Source: Vermamoeba vermiformis
Taxonomy: Eukaryota > Tubulinea > Echinamoebida
Length of the DNA stretch: 64,000 bases
Assembly: GCA_045837725.1 (NCBI GenBank)
Contig: JBEWZL010000184.1
Coordinates: forward strand, 434,001 to 498,000
Direction: 5' to 3'
Below are positions 61,437 through 64,000 of this stretch, in pieces (positions within the stretch are counted from its first letter, which is position 1; the number at the start of each line of letters is the position of its first letter). Below the pieces are notes generated by a model. The model ran no database searches. It worked only from the letters and a program-made list of their open reading frames with translations, and was not told where the DNA came from. The translations under genes and the position numbers were made by a program.

Positions 61437-63400
61437 ATGGCTCATTATGTAAGTTAACATTTTTAAGCTTGCTGTTACATAGTTTTTGTGCTGTAGAGCA
61501 ATATACTGACGCATTTTGTCCATTTAGCTTGAAACGCCCGAGATTGAGGAAGGAGAGCAGAATCCGCTCTCAACGGTGCACCAAATCGTTACCCACGATA
61601 TGGTCCTTAATAGCGTATCGAAATTAAGACCTTCATTCTTGTGGAAGTATTGCTGGAGCGAAGAAGACGATTTCTACCTTCAAAAACTCTACGCAGTGTG
61701 GGACAATGATGGCGTCAATTTTTATTCTATTGACTACGTAAGTAGCATAATATATAATGCTCTATTCCTCTTTTACAAGCCTAAATTTGATTTAAATTAT
61801 TTAGTCTTCAATTAAATTAAATTGCAATTTCGCTAGTAATGCACTTGGCATTCATTTAATATTAACACCATATTATTAAATATAGAAAGAATGGATTCGT
61901 CGCTTGACTTGGGGTGAAATCATTCGTGTTGAGCAACTTCAGGTCAACAACCTCGGCTTCACGCTTTACACTATTTATGGTGAAGAAAAATACATTAGCG
62001 AGGTCGTAAATAATCACCGCGACATGATGGCTAGTATTCCCGAAATTTTGGACTACTTCCACAACGAGGGTGGCGCGGTAAGTTGCCTCGATCCAAATTA
62101 CGAAATTTCCAGAATTTCAAATAATTAGGCCGCCTAAATATCTTTATGCATTATTTATGCTATTTTCGAGATTAATAGTCGCTCACGAAGTTATTTCTAA
62201 TTTTTTTTGCAATTTAGAAACCAGCGCCTTTGCCCCGTTTCGAGCTCCCTCGCAAAGAAGGCGATGACTCGTGCGAGATTAATTCACTGCCCGCTGAAAT
62301 CATCAAGGTCATCTTCTCGTTTGTTCCAAACTTGGAAGATATTTTCAACATGTGCTGCGTGTGTCGTCACTGGAACAAGTTGTTGCCAAACGACAACCAC
62401 TTCATGCTGTTCTGGAAGAAGATATTCATGAAAACATTCCCTGAGCATCAAGTCGGCGTCAATATGCCTTGGAAGAACTTGTTGCAAACTCGTTTGCGAT
62501 TGGAGAAGAATCGTGAGACACGCACCACTCAGATCTGCGAGAACGGTCTCAATGTAAGCACGGGCTATAGTCGCGTTGATATTATAACGGGCTAGTGTAG
62601 TACTATATAAGGTATTAATATCAATATGAATGCAGGTTGACCAGTCGTACTTGAGTTTCCAAACATGGAAGGTCAACATTGCTGTTTGGAGTGGCAAGTG
62701 GTACTACGAGTTGAAGCTCGGAACAATGACCACTGCACTGCAGATTGGCTGGCTTGGGTTGGGCTGCAAGGCCAAGCCTTTCGTAAGTACTCGCAGTGCA
62801 CCCTTCTTTACGGCATCTTTTAACCGACGTGTGAATACAGGGCTGGACCATGACTGGTGTGGGTGACGACGAACACAGCTATTGTTGGGATCCGATCAGA
62901 AAAGTGACGTTCTGGAACGAGAAAGAAGAGAAGATGGGCCAAGACACGTCACCCTGCAAAGAAGGCGACGTGGTTGGCGTTTGTGTCGATTTGGAGGCCA
63001 AGACCATTTCGTGGTATTACAACGGAGAGAAGGTCGGCACGTACGACGACATCAATGCTGACCTGCCCATTTACGCTGGCTTCACTGTGTACCCTCAAGA
63101 GGGCGCGACGGTGAAAGTAGCCGTCAAGACCGCTGACTTTGCGTAAGTCCAATACTTTTGGTTAATATTCTTAGGCTCACATTTGGATCTAGATACCCTG
63201 TGCCTGCCGGTTACAAGCCACTCGGCGAGGGCATTCATGATCAAGCGATTTTGGTCGAGTCCATTGTCAACAGAATCAGCTACGAGCAGTACTTTGGCCG
63301 CACTGAGCACATCCCCGCACAGCTCATAGAACGGCGCCAGAATTGGGACCTTTCTTCGTTCTCGGATGAACGTGCGATGAATTCTATTTTAAGTCAATAA
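61437..63400 (+). CDS. F-box / SPRY protein
   Basis: A likely SCF adaptor of the FBXO45-like design. The short first exon is MAHY, ending at a GTAAGT donor; then LETPEIEEGEQNPLSTVHQI and an N-terminal region (LWKYCWSEEDDFYLQKLYAV, FTLYTIYGEEKYISEVVNNH). The F-box is at about 62280-62370 (NSLPAEIIKVIFSFVPNLED, then CCVCRHWNKLLPNDNHFMLF). The SPRY domain spans 62640-63140: WSGKWYYELKLGTMTTALQI, GWLGLGCKAKPF, GVGDDEHSYCWDPIRKVTFW, DVVGVCVDLEAKTISWYYNG, EKVGTYDDI, DLPIYAGFTVYPQEGATVKV, all in canonical order. The C-terminal end (IPAQLIERRQNWDLSSFSDE) stops at 63400. It is complete, with about seven exons. Confidence 0.85.
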
Positions 63401-63593
63401 ATAGCCAGGCCTAGTAAGTTTCATTAGAAAATTGGTGCACATGGGCCACGTGCTCGTTGTGAATGTTTGGTTCCGTTGTTCCTCGTCAAAAATCAAATCT
63501 TATTTCAAATTTTAATTATTTTGATCAAGCGACAAGAAATTCATGATAGGTATGTTTCAGATCCACATTTTTTGAAGTGGTTCTAACACTTAG

Positions 63594-64000
63594 ATGTCAC
63601 AGAAGGATTGTCTCATGGAGGTTAATGAATCATATCAGAATCCGCTTTGTGTGCCAGAACTGATCGAATCCATAAGTTTTTACCTTCCGGCCCTGTTTAA
63701 TTTGGCTTCTGCTTCAAAATTGTACGTAAGATCAACATTAGTTTATGTCTTTTTCGCTGTTAAAATTGAAAAACAATTCAACCGGTTTTGTTTTGACAGA
63801 TCGAGATCCGTACTTTACCAAATATGACGAACCATATTGCATACTTAGTTTAATTATAGGCATAATCGCATTATACACTCGGCCAGCGTTTGGATCAGAA
63901 ACGGATTCAGAAAGGACTTAATCCTGCACAATAATCAGACTGACGACGTAGAGTGGCAAAAAAATATCAGAAATACTAGGAAAGCGACTTATCATCAAAC
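63594..64000 (+). CDS. F-box protein, 3' end outside the window
   Basis: The first exon (63594-about 63720) reads MSQKDCLMEVNESYQNPLCV, then PELIESISFYLPALFNLASA, a classical F-box start. A GTACGT intron of about 138 bases leads to an exon that begins near 63859 and continues LHNRIIHSASVWIRNGFRKD, completing the F-box, then LILHNNQTDDVEWQKNIRN to the window edge. The downstream module is unknown. It lies in the same direction as the F-box/SPRY gene, 193 bases after it. Confidence 0.7.

Overview
This is a gene-dense, intron-rich nuclear segment of a protist. It holds about 26 protein genes in 64 kb, most with several short introns of roughly 45-150 bases that begin GTAAGT or GTACGT and end TAG or CAG. 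The gene content is F-box proteins with many partner domains, a class C (GABA-B-like) seven-helix receptor, a receptor tyrosine-kinase-like protein, an armadillo/RhoGEF protein, a RhoGAP/RasGEF protein, a BTB-BACK protein and GPI-type surface proteins. That content and the moderate GC suggest an amoebozoan or similar free-living amoeba. The assignment to Amoebozoa is inference. I saw no virus-like element and no LINE or transposon.

Layout. 1-2134 (+): 5'-truncated F-box/beta-propeller gene. 2220-3038 (-): unknown protein. 3757-10139 (-): armadillo-repeat, proline-rich, DH-PH RhoGEF. 10323-11998 (-): secreted type I membrane glycoprotein. 12214-13302 (-): secreted protein of unknown family. 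13549-16038 (-): PH-like, Cys-rich/ZZ, SPRY, F-box protein. 16229-19867 (+): F-box/SNF2 helicase. 19905-23048 (-): membrane-anchored S41-peptidase-like ectoprotein. 23231-23316: perfect 34-bp inverted repeat. 23633-26360 (-): class C GPCR. 27805-29682 (-): EGF/transmembrane protein. 29879-34486 (-): ankyrin, F-box, propeller protein. 34820-36314 (-): mitochondrial carrier. 36561-37202 (+): Nudix-type hydrolase. 37284-38537 (-): CRAL-TRIO/Sec14 protein. 38729-41806 (-): receptor kinase. 42515-42934: two tRNA-Lys genes. 43679-44401 (+): GPI-type surface protein. 44679-48313 (+): tandem pair of F-box proteins fused to an eEF1A-like GTPase. 48426-48504 (-): tRNA-Tyr-like sequence. 48704-49427 (+): small membrane-active-looking protein. 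49597-52811 (-): microcephalin-like BRCT protein. 53194-54217 (+): orphan. 54345-54698 (-): Pro/Val/Ala repeat surface protein. 55585-59968 (-): RhoGAP/RasGEF. 60189-61147 (-): BTB-BACK. 61437-63400 (+): F-box/SPRY. 63594-64000 (+): F-box gene cut by the window edge.

Two themes stand out. First, eight of the genes carry an F-box, each joined to a different module (propeller, SPRY, ankyrin, SNF2 helicase, translation-GTPase fold). This points to a lineage with a greatly expanded set of SCF ubiquitin-ligase adaptors. The most novel is the tandem F-box/eEF1A-like pair. Second, a signalling set (GPCR, receptor kinase, RhoGEF, RhoGAP/RasGEF) is interspersed. In addition, the 12-bp palindrome TGACACGTGTCA occurs nine times, mostly inside introns, and many introns carry an RGATCY-type motif near the donor site; known families do not explain either.
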